Positions 1 to 10,107 are shown, counted from the first letter of the stretch. The stretch: DNA of 64,000 nucleotides from Aralia elata (GCA_034770075.1 JAVJAP010000352.1:186001-250000); one strand, 5' to 3'. The notes: generated by a model from the sequence alone, not told the origin. Numbers and translations are program-made.

Positions 1-158
1 TGCCTGAAAACATAATAGAGATAACATCGTAGTTATTTACATCATCTATCCTGAAATCACAAAGTTTCAGGATTACATCATTATTCTATCCCATTATAGA
101 AACTTGGATTAACAATTTATTCACTTCATGGTTTCATAATAACATAACTAATCACAAT

Positions 159-992
159 CTATGATGACATCCCACGACGCACAGCTTCCTGGCGTTCCTG
201 CTCCATAATACGTGTCATAATCCTACGATCCATCACATCTGGATGACGATTAGCTCGATCTTGAGCTCTATCCATGGTAGTATGAAAAATATACTCCATC
301 TCATCAATCTTGGCCTTCTTTGACCGCATCTCACACTCAACACGATCTGCGCGATCAGCCTCCCTCAGCCAAGCTGTCTCAGCTCTCGCCCGCTTAGCTG
401 ACTCCTCTTTCAACTTATCTCGTACAATCTCATTCCTGGCTATCAGCTGTCCTCGTCGATACTCAGACTGTGCTAGCCTCTGCTCAGCCTCTGCAAGACG
501 TGATGAAAGGTCTTGAATCTCAGCATCCTTCTGCTCTAGAGTGGTTTGACGTTCTACAGGCTGTTCCTCTAACTCCTCCTTCTCGCTCTCTACATGAACC
601 AGCTTCCACTCTACATCTCCCAGACGTATATCGAGCTCCTCAATCTCACTGCTCTTCTGCTCCAAAGCAGTCTGTCGCTCCGCCAGCTGCCTCTCTAACT
701 CCTCCACTCTATCCTGCAACTCTATGTTGCGATCATACACCTGCTCGTACATCTGAACACCCAAAGTAGATAGTGATATCCCCTCAGGGTCTTCCTCCTC
801 CTCCTCAACCTCCTCAGGGTTCTCCTCAGGGTCCTCCTCAGGATCAGTCTCAGGCTCATACTCAGGCTCATACTCGCGACCTGTAACTGTAATCAATGGG
901 GATGGCTCCCTCTGTACTAGCTGCTCGTGAACTACGTGAATATCTCGGGGCTCCTCCTCCCTAGTCTGGCTGGGCTCTCCTCTATCAGTCAT
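159..992 (-). CDS. Accessory acidic coiled-coil protein of element A (upstream of gag)
   Basis: This is an intact 277-residue ORF starting at ATG 992-990. Residues 17-26 hold the conserved motif DIHVVHEQLV. Residues about 40-75 are very acidic, with repeated D/E-P-E-E runs. Residues about 85-230 are heptad-like and rich in E, L, Q and R, as expected for a long coiled coil. The C-terminal 25 residues are basic and end RRGMSS. Homologues occur at the same place in B, C, H and G. An acceptor-like TTGTTGTCAG ends one base before the ATG. It lacks gag, protease or RT motifs, and I do not know its function. Extra ORFs between LTR and gag are known in plant Ty3/gypsy elements; a structural or RNA-binding partner of Gag is only a guess. 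Confidence 0.8.
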   Translation of the reverse strand: MTDRGEPSQTREEEPRDIHVVHEQLVQREPSPLITVTGREYEPEYEPETDPEEDPEENPEEVEEEEEDPEGISLSTLGVQMYEQVYDRNIELQDRVEELERQLAERQTALEQKSSEIEELDIRLGDVEWKLVHVESEKEELEEQPVERQTTLEQKDAEIQDLSSRLAEAEQRLAQSEYRRGQLIARNEIVRDKLKEESAKRARAETAWLREADRADRVECEMRSKKAKIDEMEYIFHTTMDRAQDRANRHPDVMDRRIMTRIMEQERQEAVRRGMSS

Positions 993-993
993 C

Positions 994-1195
994 CTGACAA
1001 CAAAAATTTTAAGTTTTAATTACTAATCGATAATACTCGCGAGCACATAAGTTTGTTATCAAATAAGCACATAGCACATAATCATTTTGTTGTCTTTTAT
1101 GCATTTCCGTATTTCATTCCTTAGAACTCGATAAGAGTTTATCACCACTATATTCTCTATCTTCTAAAAGGCTACTACCCTAAGGTTTTCCCCAC
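994..1195 (-). other. Candidate leader intron of element A
   Basis: A donor-like ACCTTTAG/GTGGGG lies about 20 nt after the primer site. An acceptor-like TTGTTGTCAG/G lies one base before the accessory ORF start. The implied 202-nt intron has counterparts of 195-207 nt in B, C, H and G. No transcript evidence is available. Confidence 0.45.
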
Positions 1196-1215
1196 CTAAA
1201 GGTTCATAACCCACG

Positions 1216-1227
1216 GCTCTGATACCA
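1216..1227 (-). other. Primer binding site, initiator tRNA-Met (element A)
   Basis: The minus strand reads TGGTATCAGAGC, complementary to the 3' end of plant initiator tRNA-Met. It lies 3 nt inside the LTR boundary at 1,231, the standard position for minus-strand DNA priming. Confidence 0.92.
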
Positions 1228-1485
1228 ACCTGTGACACCCCCAAATCCAGGTACTTAATTCCCACTGATTTGGTGTTCACTATAACATACATTCAAAACT
1301 AACTACCCAATAAAATAACAATTAAATAAACTCAAATAAATATCTTCCCAAAATGGGTTACATCACCAAACTATTAAATATTCAAATCCCAGGTTATCAT
1401 AACCTTAATACATCAAATGCGGAATAAAACATAATTTAAATAAGTCTTGATACAATCGATCATCAAATAAATAACAGGTCTTTAG

Positions 1486-1547
1486 CTATTTATGCATCTT
1501 GCCCTTGCCTTTGCTCGTGGACGGCTCGTCCGGCTTCTCAGCCTTAG
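1486..1547 (-). other. Conserved LTR mini-exon, Lys/Gly-rich reading frame (element A)
   Basis: An acceptor-like CACTAATCATTGCAG is followed at 1,547 by CTAAG and an open frame AKAEKPDEPSTSKGKGKMHK, then TAG at 1,488-1,486. CTAAT is a fair branch-point match. The same frame, with codon-length indels, follows an acceptor at the same place in the LTRs of B, C and H/G. I infer a short terminal exon; the upstream exon and start codon are unknown. Confidence 0.5.
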
Positions 1548-1567
1548 CTGCAATGATTAGTGCAAGA

Positions 1568-1587
1568 GTGAGCAAACAATTGCTCAC
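1568..1587 (-). repeat. Conserved hairpin before the LTR acceptor site (element A)
   Basis: GTGAGCAA-ACAA-TTGCTCAC is a perfect 8-bp inverted repeat about 20 nt upstream of the acceptor on the minus strand. Equivalent dyads occur in C (10,692-10,710) and G/H (56,406-56,423), with different loops. Confidence 0.6.
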
Positions 1588-2598
1588 AAGTACAATAACA
1601 ATAATATCTAAATGGAATGATTTCAACTGAGGAGTAATAGTTTTCTGATTCTCAACCAGTAAATGATTAAAGTTTAAAAGCTCGTTAGAATGCTTGATTT
1701 CCAAAAATATAGAATTCAAGATTTAGAAATTATATCTGAGGGTCACAAGACCTCGAACTATGTCCTAGGTTGACAAGTATTTCTACTGTAACCTTTAACA
1801 GTCATATAGACTATGGACCAACATCTCGTACTCAGGGGGATCAGCCCTTTGTACAATGTATTGTGCACAAACATTTTAACGCTGTCGCGTAAGTAATCCC
1901 CTATATTAGGGTTGTTCATCTCAGTTTATCGTCTGAATCCACACCAAAAAGGAAATTGGCTTGGAACAAGTATAGAAAACATTCTAAGTCTTTGAAACGC
2001 TCATCAACTAAGGACTAGCTGAATCAATAAGGGTTTGCTAGTCTAATTCAATAGAGTTTGTTCAATAGAAACTATACTCGAAGTTTGAATAATAACAATG
2101 ATTGGAATAAAGCTTGAGTATATAATCATGATAATAACCTTGCTTGAATATCAATAAGCTAAGGTCAATAAGCTTGCTCAATATAAATAAACTTGTCTTG
2201 AATAAATTAACAAGTTAAAAGAGAACAACAACTTGCTATAAATAATTCTCAAGCTTAAGAAAGGAAAAACTTGCTCAACATAAAGTAATAAGTTGAGATA
2301 AGGAACTTGCCTCAAGCGTTGATTACAAATTAAATAACTCACGATCCTTAAACAACCTATACATTTAATTATAAAATGGTAACATAATTAGTTACAAAAT
2401 AATATACACTTTAAGCTTGCTTTTATCCTTTTATTATAACATTTCACTTAGCATATCATAGTCAACAAGTACTAGTTTAACAACCATCTTGACAATACTT
2501 TAATCACATTAATATAAGTTTAATTATGCATGCAATGATACATCATAGCTACCAAGAAAAGAAAACATAATAATAATTTTTTTTTTTATCCAGCAGTG

Positions 2599-2727
2599 AT
2601 TCTCGCCGGGGCGAGAATTTACTGAACAACACGCTCGCCGGGGCGAGACCTCGCCGGGGCGGGGATTTACAGAACAAAAATTCTCGCCGGGGCGAAGATT
2701 TCTTCACATTTTCTCGCCGGGGCGAGA
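2599..2727. repeat. Array of five GC-rich inverted repeats in the LTR of element A
   Basis: Five copies of a core CGCC-GG-GGCG dyad sit in AT-rich DNA, at 2,599-2,618 (ATTCTCGCC/GGCGAGAAT, 9-bp perfect arms), 2,634-2,647, 2,651-2,662 (imperfect), 2,681-2,697 (imperfect) and 2,712-2,727 (8-bp arms). Elements B and H/G carry the same core with different but matching flanks. Confidence 0.8.
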
Positions 2728-3459
2728 TACTCGACAGTCATCTTCCCAGCTCGCGAACCAGTGAAAGCTTAGGCCAAATTTGGCCAAATTTTTCCGAATT
2801 CTACCATCCAGAATACAAATTAAACATACCCAGACATCATATATTATATAAAACATTTACCTAACATGTTCTGTAAACATCTTAATCATTCAAACACATA
2901 AACAACTAGTTTAAAACCAAAAATTCACTGTTAAAACCAAATATTCAAGTTTTAACCATTCTCATGAAATTAAACTCTGTAAATTCATTTTTCAATCAAT
3001 TAAAACAATTCGTTTTGCATTACTCATGTTTTTCATCAAATAATCATAAACAATTATCAATTTACCGATTAATAACCAATTAGAGCATCAATTTTTATAC
3101 AAATATGCCATACATGAAATAAAGCTCTGTAAAACTAAGAACTCAATTCTAAAGCATGTTTTCATGGATTAATACCTCTAAATTAATTGCTAATCATCAT
3201 ATAATCATCTAACACATGATTACTACCAATTACAACAACTATAATCAAATAGGTCATATATTCTAGCAATTGAATTCACATACAGTAACTAAAACTATAT
3301 ACAGTAGAATAAAACAAAGAGGAAAAAGGAATTATACCTTCAATTGTTGTAAGAACTTGATGAATTCTTTTAAAATTACAAGCTCTTTCTCAATTCTTTC
3401 TTCTCAACTCTCAAATTTTCAAGCTCTGCTCTCTCTTTTCTCTCAAACTCTGATGTTCT

Positions 3460-3461
<2 letters not shown>

Positions 3462-3492
<31 letters not shown>

Positions 3493-3613
3493 TTAAGTTA
3501 AGCTGAAATCTTAACATTCCTGCCTTTGGCAGGAATGGATCCCCCGACCTCTTGGACTCAAGAGCCCTTTGAGTAGTTGTTTTACCACTTGAGCCAAGAA
3601 GCCTTGGTAAAAA
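3462..3613 (-). mobile_element. tRNA-derived SINE inside the LTR of element A
   Basis: On the minus strand the segment starts near 3,613. It has an A-box-like TGGCTCAAGTGG, then about 40 nt later a B-box-like GAGGTCGGGGGATCCATTCC, a short unrelated body, and a 30-nt poly(A) tail (the plus-strand T run 3,462-3,491). Element B LTRs lack it. This order is typical of plant tRNA-derived SINEs. I could not see a clear target-site duplication, so the 5' boundary is approximate. Confidence 0.75.
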
Positions 3614-3690
3614 TATAAACTGATAAAATAAAAACTGATGATTTAATAAAATAATAACGTATGATATTAATCTATCAGTTAAAGATTTCA

Positions 3691-3838
3691 AAAGCCTCTA
3701 AGGCTTGTTTGGCAAACCAATTTAAAAATAACCCATTATTCTATCTAAAGGTCTTAAGGCCTTGTTTGGTAAAACACAAATAAAATAACCCATTATTTCC
3801 AAACAAAGATCATAGAGCCTTGTTTGGTAAAACTGAAT
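3691..3838. repeat. Three tandem repeats of about 57 bp in the upstream LTR part (element A)
   Basis: Units start at 3,691, 3,747 and 3,805. Each contains GGCTTGTTTGG or CCTTGTTTGG followed by AACCCATTATT or a similar string. The right LTR of B has two units (32,821 and 32,878) and its left LTR has one (about 24,117). They lie in the U3-like part, where plant LTRs often carry repeated regulatory boxes. Confidence 0.75.
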
Positions 3839-4234
3839 TAAACACTTTCTCATTTATTTTAATAAACCAATATAACATATAGTTTTAAATGTCACACTTC
3901 TAATTTAATTAAACTTATTATTAAATAAATTCAATTAAACCTTACCAACTCAAATAATAATTTCATTTAACAAATAACAATAACACCAAATGAATTATAT
4001 TATTCAAATAAATTATTTATTCAAATAAACCTTCTCATCATCTAATTTAATTATTAAATTAAATTAGAATAACATAACAAATCACACTCAAATTAACATT
4101 TAACATTATTAAACTTAACATATACCCATTCCACAAAACTTAATAAATTATTTATTAAACTCAATAAATTAATAAAAATATTTATATAATTCAACAAATA
4201 TTTTTATTCAATCACAAAAATTGCATTCGTTACA

Positions 4235-5798
4235 GTACATACGTTGCTTGCTCTTATGAAGAGGATGATTGATCTCATAATCATTTGTGTGGAGACACTA
4301 AAGCAAGTATGTAGGTGCTTATTAGAGAATAAGTTCACTGAACGTGGCTCGCTAAGGAATACCTAATGGAGTTTTACTCGCCTGTCAATAGGAATTCCTC
4401 TAGTGATAGTAGTACAAGTGATCCTTGGACTTGAGATCATCATAGTATTTTGTATATGATGAGTTATACTTTGACATGTCCCTTAAGACCCTTAGGGTAT
4501 ATCAAAGGGTATGATTGGGTATAATAAGTTATACATGGAGATAGGTGAATGATCAACAAAGAATCTACCACTTCTAGTAAAAGGAGAGAATGTCCTATGT
4601 GATTCGATAAATGACGACTCAGAAGTCTTTGGCCAAAGCAGAATGAAATTAGAAAAGAGTTTCTAATTTGCATTATCAGAGTTGTACATTTGAGAATCAA
4701 AATACATATAATTAAATAAAAATAAGACTTGACAGTAATTCCATGTCTTATATTTAATTGGGACATTGTATGGTAGAAGGATTGAATTGTACGGTAACTA
4801 TTCACTGAAAGGTTCTTTTGTGATTGATGTTGAAATCTATATTATCTGAAAAGTCGTTGATCGCTAAGGGGGCTTACCCTTATTGTAGAATAAATATTAT
4901 TTATTTAAATAAATTAAATAGTTTAATTTATTTATTTAAATAAAATTAGAATTGTTCTAATTGATTTATTCACAACTGGTTTAATATGGAGAACCTAAAG
5001 GGTCACACCGCAAAAGAAAAATATTTATTTAAGAAGTAAATGACATAATCGTAATAATAAGTTAAGTGTATTTAATTTAATATATGGAGATAGAATAAAT
5101 TAAATAGCTTAATATTTATTATTTAATATTTTAGAAATATTAAATATAAATTAATAAGAGGAGTCTTATTATTATTATTATTACTATTACTATTATTTAA
5201 TTCCTAATAGGGATTGGGAATTAATTAATAGAAGTATCCTTTCATGAATTTCTAATTGGATTAGGAGTTCAATTAATTAAAGGAGTTTAATTAAAATAAA
5301 AACCCTAATCCTAAATAGTTTAGGAGGGTTCCCTATATATATAAATAAGAGGAGTCTTATCATGATTTAGGGTTAGACAGTTAGACTGTTAGATAGTTAC
5401 ATACTCTTCCATGAGAATTGGAGAGAGAGAGTACTTACAATTTCTATAGAGATAGAAACTAGGGTTTTGCCAACACCCATCTTTTTGAACAACTATTATT
5501 CCTTGGTGGATCACCTCTAGAGGCCAAACACTTGGGTGGCTAACGTTGATCAAAGGAAAGAATTTAATCGGTGAAATTCAAGGAGAACGCGAAGGAATTG
5601 GAGGTGAACTTGTACCCGAGGAAGCACAGTTCTACGAGGGTATAATTTCTTAATCTCTATCTCTTTCGTTTAATTGATAATTGAGCACATGGATGATCAT
5701 GGTGATGGTTTGTATGAAAATTTTAAAATCCGTTTTATCGCGCTTCCGCACTATTTATGTAATTTGATTGCATATTCGCGCTATGTACAAACCTAACA
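4235..5798 (+). mobile_element. Element K: right part of a Ty1/copia LTR
   Basis: This aligns in the same orientation with the 3' part of the element D LTRs and ends with CAAACCTAACA like them. The left part is beyond element A and the window edge, so K could be a solo LTR or the 3' LTR of a full element. It interrupts the pol of element C; GTAGA (5,799-5,803) is the predicted target duplication. A TATA box (TATAAATA) lies at 5,340-5,347. Confidence 0.88.
5340..5347 (+). promoter_or_regulatory. TATA box of copia LTR K
   Basis: TATAAATA, preceded by GGGTTCCCTATATA, lies at the position shared by all four copia LTR copies in this window. Confidence 0.6.
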
Positions 5799-7272
5799 GT
5801 AGAGTCGGACCTACTGTCACGGTGAACAATTTTTCGTCCGTCTCCATCAGATACTTAACCTCCAGTTCCAGACGTTCAAAGTTCTTTATCAACTCCTCTT
5901 GAACTGTCAGCTGCATCAATTTCACCTTGCCTTTTCTTCTTAAGGCATCAGCCACTACATTTGCTTTGCCCGGATGGTACAGAATCTCACAGTCGTAATC
6001 CTTGATCAATTCTAACCATCGGCGCTGCCTCATGTTCAGCTCCTTCTGAGTGAAGATATATTTCAGACTTTTGTGATCTGTATATATCTCGCACTTCTCC
6101 CCGTATAGATAGTGCCTCCAAATCTTCAAGGCGAAAACTACCGCGGCTAACTCCAGGTCATGAGTCGGGTAACCCTTCTCATAGTCCTTCAGCTGACGTG
6201 ATGTATACGCAACAACCTTGCCATGCTGCATCAGTACACAGCCAAGACCTTTGTGTGACGTATCGCTATATACTACGAAACCCCCAGTGTTGTCGGGTAA
6301 GGTCAACACCGGTGCTTGGCTAAGTCTCTTCTTCAGCTCCATAAAACTTTTCTCGCAATTCTCCGACCAAACGAACTTAACTGTTTTTCTAGTGAGATTG
6401 GTCAACGGCGATGCTATCTTTGAAAAATCCTGGATGAATCTCCGATAGTATCCTGCTAATCCCAAGAAACTCCGGATCTCCGTTGGCGTCTTCGGTTGCT
6501 CCCAATTGATAACCGCTTCTACTTTTGCTGGGTCCACCAAAACACCATTTTTGTCGATGACGTGAACCAGAAATTGTACCCTCTACAACCAAAACTCACA
6601 CTTAGAAAACTTCGCGTACAACTTCTCCCTCTTGAGAGCTTCCAATACAATTTTTAAATGTTCTGCATGCTCCTCCTCTGTTTCTGAATACACCAAGATG
6701 TCATCAATGAATACAACTACGAACTTGTCCAAGTACTGCTTGAACACTCTGTTCATCATATCCATAAATGTCGCTGGCGCATTCGTTAATCCAAATGACA
6801 TTACCAAAAACTCGAAGTGCCCATAACGAGTCCTGAATGCAGTCTTCGGGATATCTTCCTGCCTCACCTTCAGCTGATGATAGCCTGTTCTTAGGTCGAT
6901 TTTTGAAAAGTACTTCTCTCCCTTAAGTTGATCAAATAAATCGTCAATCCTAGGAAGCGGATACCTATTCTTAATCGTAACTTTGTTCAACTCCCGATAG
7001 TCGATACAAAGCCTCATAGAACCATCTTTCTTCTTTACAAACAGAACTGGCGCTCCCCGTGGGGACACACTCGGTCTGATATAACCCTTGTCTAACAGTT
7101 CCTGCAGTTGAACCATCAACTCTTTCATTTCTACAGGTGCCATTCGATACGGCGGCTTCGATATCGGTGCGGTTCCCGATGCCAAATCGATAACGAACTC
7201 GATTTCCTTGTCCGGCGGTAGTCCCGGAAGTTCATCTGGGAAGACATCGGCGAAATCCCTCACGATTGGTAT
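5799..7272 (-). pseudogene. Element C pol: reverse transcriptase and RNase H, truncated
   Basis: The frame continues from gag-protease past a TAA at 7,275-7,273. RT motifs include LPRIDDLFDQL, SKIDLRTGYHQ, the palm block MSFGLTNAP and the catalytic FIDDILVYS with both aspartates. A TAG at 6,585-6,583 (EFWL* in place of EFWLE) breaks it. RNase H follows, with YSDTSHKG, LELAAVVFALK and YTDHKSL supplying the acidic residues. Reading ends within the linker before integrase, at the copia insertion (5,799). The type matches Tekay/Del chromoviruses. The stops sit where B and H have sense codons, so I call them mutations and not programmed readthrough. Confidence 0.92.
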
Positions 7273-8913
7273 TTAACTCATCTCATCCCCGACCTGACGA
7301 GTATCAACCACATGGGCCAAATAACATACGCAACCTTTCTTAAGCAATTTTTTTGCTTGCATCATTGTTAGACAACAAGATTGTCTTGGTGACTTACTAC
7401 CGTAATATACCACCTTCGACTTTTTAGGAGTCTTTAGGTGTACACACTTTTTCTTACAATCAATAACTGCTCCGTGAATTGACAGCCAATCCATTCCCAG
7501 GATTACATCAAACTCTCCCAGCCGAATTGGTATCAAATCTACATTGAGCTTAAATCCTCGTAATTCAGCACAACAATTCCTATGAATGTATTCTACGGGG
7601 ATAATTTCCTTGTTTGCTACTTCTACGTTCATATGGTGTTCTAACTTTTCACGAGGTAAGTTTAACTGACTAGCAAATTCTTCGGAAACAAAAGAGCAGG
7701 TAGCACCCGAATCGAATAACACATATGCATTTATATCATTGATTGGGATGATACCTGACACCACGTCCTTGGATTCCATTGCATCCTGAACGGTCATGTT
7801 GAACGTGCGTGCCGTTGGCCTGTTAGCCTGACTGGCTGGTGCCCCATAGCTCAGCCGGTTGTTATTCCTGCTGTTGTTGTTGCTCCGGTTGCCACTCCCG
7901 ACGTTGCCCTTCCTCTTCGGACAGTCCTTAATCTGGTGGTCGGGTGATCCACAAGAGAAGCATCCTCCTTTCTGCCTGTTAGGGCACTGAGGAGCCATGT
8001 GCCCCGGTTGTCCACAACGGTAACACACGCTTTTCCCTTTCATGCATTCCCCCGTGTGGTTTTTACCACAATTGTTGCACCTGCCTGCTTTCTTCACCTC
8101 CCCTCCAGATTTGTTCCCTCCGGATGACTGACTCTCGGTCCACTTGCGTTTATTGGGGTTACTGCCCCCGCTGCTCCCTGCCTTCGGGCCCTCATGACCC
8201 TTCTTCTTTTCTTGATTGTACTTAGCCAGGGCCTCACTGCCACCCTCTGCAATGATCCCCCTTTCCAACAGTTCTGCAAATGTTTTGATTTTTAACACCG
8301 CAACAGAACGGTATACCCATGGTTTCAACCCTAGCTCAAACCTACGAGCTTTCCTTTCCTCTGTGCTAACTTGGTGAGTTGCAAACTGTGCCAACTCGTT
8401 AAATCTAGCTGCGTACTCAACCACGGACATACTTCCTTGCTTTAGCTCCAGAAACTTGACCTCCATCTCTTGTTTCATGCTCTCTGGAAAGTAGTTTTCC
8501 AGGAACATCTCCTTAAAGCGTTCCCATGCGGCAATGCCTTCTTCAGCTCGGCCCCTGTTGGCTTTCCACCAATAGTTAGCCTCGCCTTTTAGCATGAAGG
8601 TGGCAAAACTTGTTTTCTGTTCCTCTGCCACCCGTGCGACCTCGAAGACCTTCTCTATCTCTTCGATCCAGGTATGTGCTTCTATCGGGTTAAGAGTTCC
8701 CTTGAACTCGGGTGGTCCAATCAGTTTGAAGTCCTTGAAAGTGGCCAAATGATGCGCTGACTCGGGTGCTGGTTGGGTCCCTACAGGTGGTGGTCTTAAT
8801 TGCATGGCTTCTGCCAGAATCTCAACGAACATTCTCATTGGATTGGGTTGAACCCCAACCTCGCTTTCTAACTCTTCAACCCGCTGGTTACGTGGTCGTC
8901 CTCTTGGCGGCAT
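7273..8913 (-). pseudogene. Element C gag-protease polyprotein
   Basis: This is an uninterrupted 546-residue stretch from ATG 8,913 (MPPRGRPRNQ), in the same frame as pol but ended by a stop. Residues about 57-210 form the retrotransposon capsid-type Gag domain (FKDFKLIGPPEFKG, YWWKANRG, FLELKQGSMSVVEYAARF). Residues about 279-331 hold three zinc knuckles: CNNCGKNHTGEC (shortened), CYRCGQPGHMAPQC and CFSCGSPDHQIKDC. The aspartic protease follows, with FDSGATCSF near residue 400 and ILGMDWL near 471. Gag packages RNA in cytoplasmic particles and the protease would process the polyprotein. The stop at its end cuts off RT. Confidence 0.93.
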
Positions 8914-9305
8914 GATTTGAATAAGGAAAACCGCTGACTTTTACCTATAGTTTTATATTTTACACAACATGTCATTGAGATCAGCGATCAAAGGTAAAAA
9001 CATTTATCAACCACATTTGATTTAAATGAAACAACTACATTTATATTCATATACCACTATTTTGTTACAATCAGACTAAACCTGTGGCATACTTCTATAA
9101 ATGCGCTATTGCATGCCCTATCAATCATTAACCATTTCCCCTGATACAAAAAGTTGGGAATAATAACTGACCATCCCTCATAACAGACAAAAGTTGGGGT
9201 TTAACTACTACCCCAATCATGTAACAAGATAATCATGTCCCTAACCTAACAATAAGTGGGATCTACTGCCCTAAAACAAGACAAGACAATCACCCTAGCA
9301 CGTCA

Positions 9306-10106
9306 CTACATGTCGTGACAGATCCGTGCCTGCTGACCTGAAGAAAATGCTCCACCAATGACCCGGCGACGAACCGAGCGGCTAGACTCTCCTATCTCAG
9401 TCCGAGGTCTCCTATAGGTCTCGATCCTCACCGCTCCGGCCTCCAACTGGTCCTCCAACTGATCAACCCTTCTGGCTTCTCTGACCCAAGCATCTCTAAC
9501 TCGCATCCTCTCAGCAGTCTCCAGCCCAAACTCGAACTTCATTGCCTCCTGCTTGGCCTTCAGATGGGCGATCTCCATGTCCTTCTGTCCCAATCTCTCT
9601 CTCAGCTCAGCATTCCTGGCCACCATCTGATGTAGCAGTGGTCCAATCTGCTGCGCTGAGGTCTCATAACCCTACAGCTGTACCTTCACCACCCCTAACT
9701 CATGCTCCAGCTGATACGCTAGCTCCCTATACTGATCCTCCGTGATCTGGTGGGTCTGGTTCTGCCCCTCCAGATGAGCTACCCGGTCCTCCAGCTCCTC
9801 GTTCCTACTGGTCCGTCCCTCTATGATATCATCTGCAGTAGAGCCCATGCCATCAACATAAGCAGGTGGCTCATCACTGTCAGTCTCTGGGTCCTCCTCA
9901 CTATCATTCGGGTCCTTACTGCCGGACCTCATTACCCTACCTATAACAGGCTCTGGTAGATCCCCCCGATAGTCCTCCTCTGGTTCGGGCCCATCCTGTG
10001 GTACTCCTGGGGCAACAGGTGCATAGCCCACTAACTGCTCGATAACTACATGTATATCTGTGAATACCTCCTACTGGACTTCACTGGTCCCTCCTATGTC
10101 AGCCAT
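9306..10106 (-). pseudogene. Element C accessory coiled-coil ORF, two stops
   Basis: The ATG is at 10,106-10,104 (MADIGGTSEV). The frame runs 267 codons to a natural stop at 9,306 but contains two TAG codons, one near residue 12 and one at 9,674-9,672, both readable as CAG before decay. It carries DIHVVIEQLV near residue 20, an acidic D/E/P stretch and a long E/Q/L-rich coiled-coil part. This order matches the A and B proteins although the sequence is strongly diverged. It ends 393 bp before gag. Function unknown. Confidence 0.8.
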
Positions 10107-10107
10107 C

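Larger units (their letters stand above)
1..4234 (-). mobile_element. Element A: 5' part of a Tekay-like Ty3/gypsy retrotransposon
   Basis: The element is read on the minus strand. It has a 5' LTR (1,231-4,234), a tRNA-Met primer site (1,216-1,227), a leader and an accessory ORF (992-159); gag and pol lie beyond the left edge. Its LTR ends (TGTGACAC... and ...GTTACA on the plus strand) match those of element B. It sits inside a copia LTR: that LTR resumes at 4,235 with GTACA, the predicted 5-bp target duplication, and the uninterrupted copia LTR near 54,150 reads TTAGTACATACG. The lineage is inferred from the accessory ORF and LTR similarity to B, which has a recognisable pol. Confidence 0.9.
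1231..4234 (-). repeat. 5' LTR of element A (3.0 kb)
   Basis: The LTR has TG...CA ends and aligns along its length with the two LTRs of element B, with an added SINE and extra tandem repeats. Read 5' to 3' on the minus strand it holds three 57-bp repeats (3,838-3,691), a SINE (3,613-3,462), an AT-rich middle, five GC-rich inverted repeats (2,727-2,599), and the hairpin plus mini-exon at 1,587-1,486. The remainder is AT-rich with no other feature I can support. Confidence 0.9.

Noticed and set aside
3500..3613. Possible tRNA gene (A and B boxes)
   Set aside because: It has no cloverleaf acceptor stem, a degenerate B box and a poly(A) tail; a SINE explains it better.
3443..3691. 82-codon minus-strand frame ending in a lysine run
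   Set aside because: The lysines are the SINE poly(A) tail and the rest is the SINE body and LTR.
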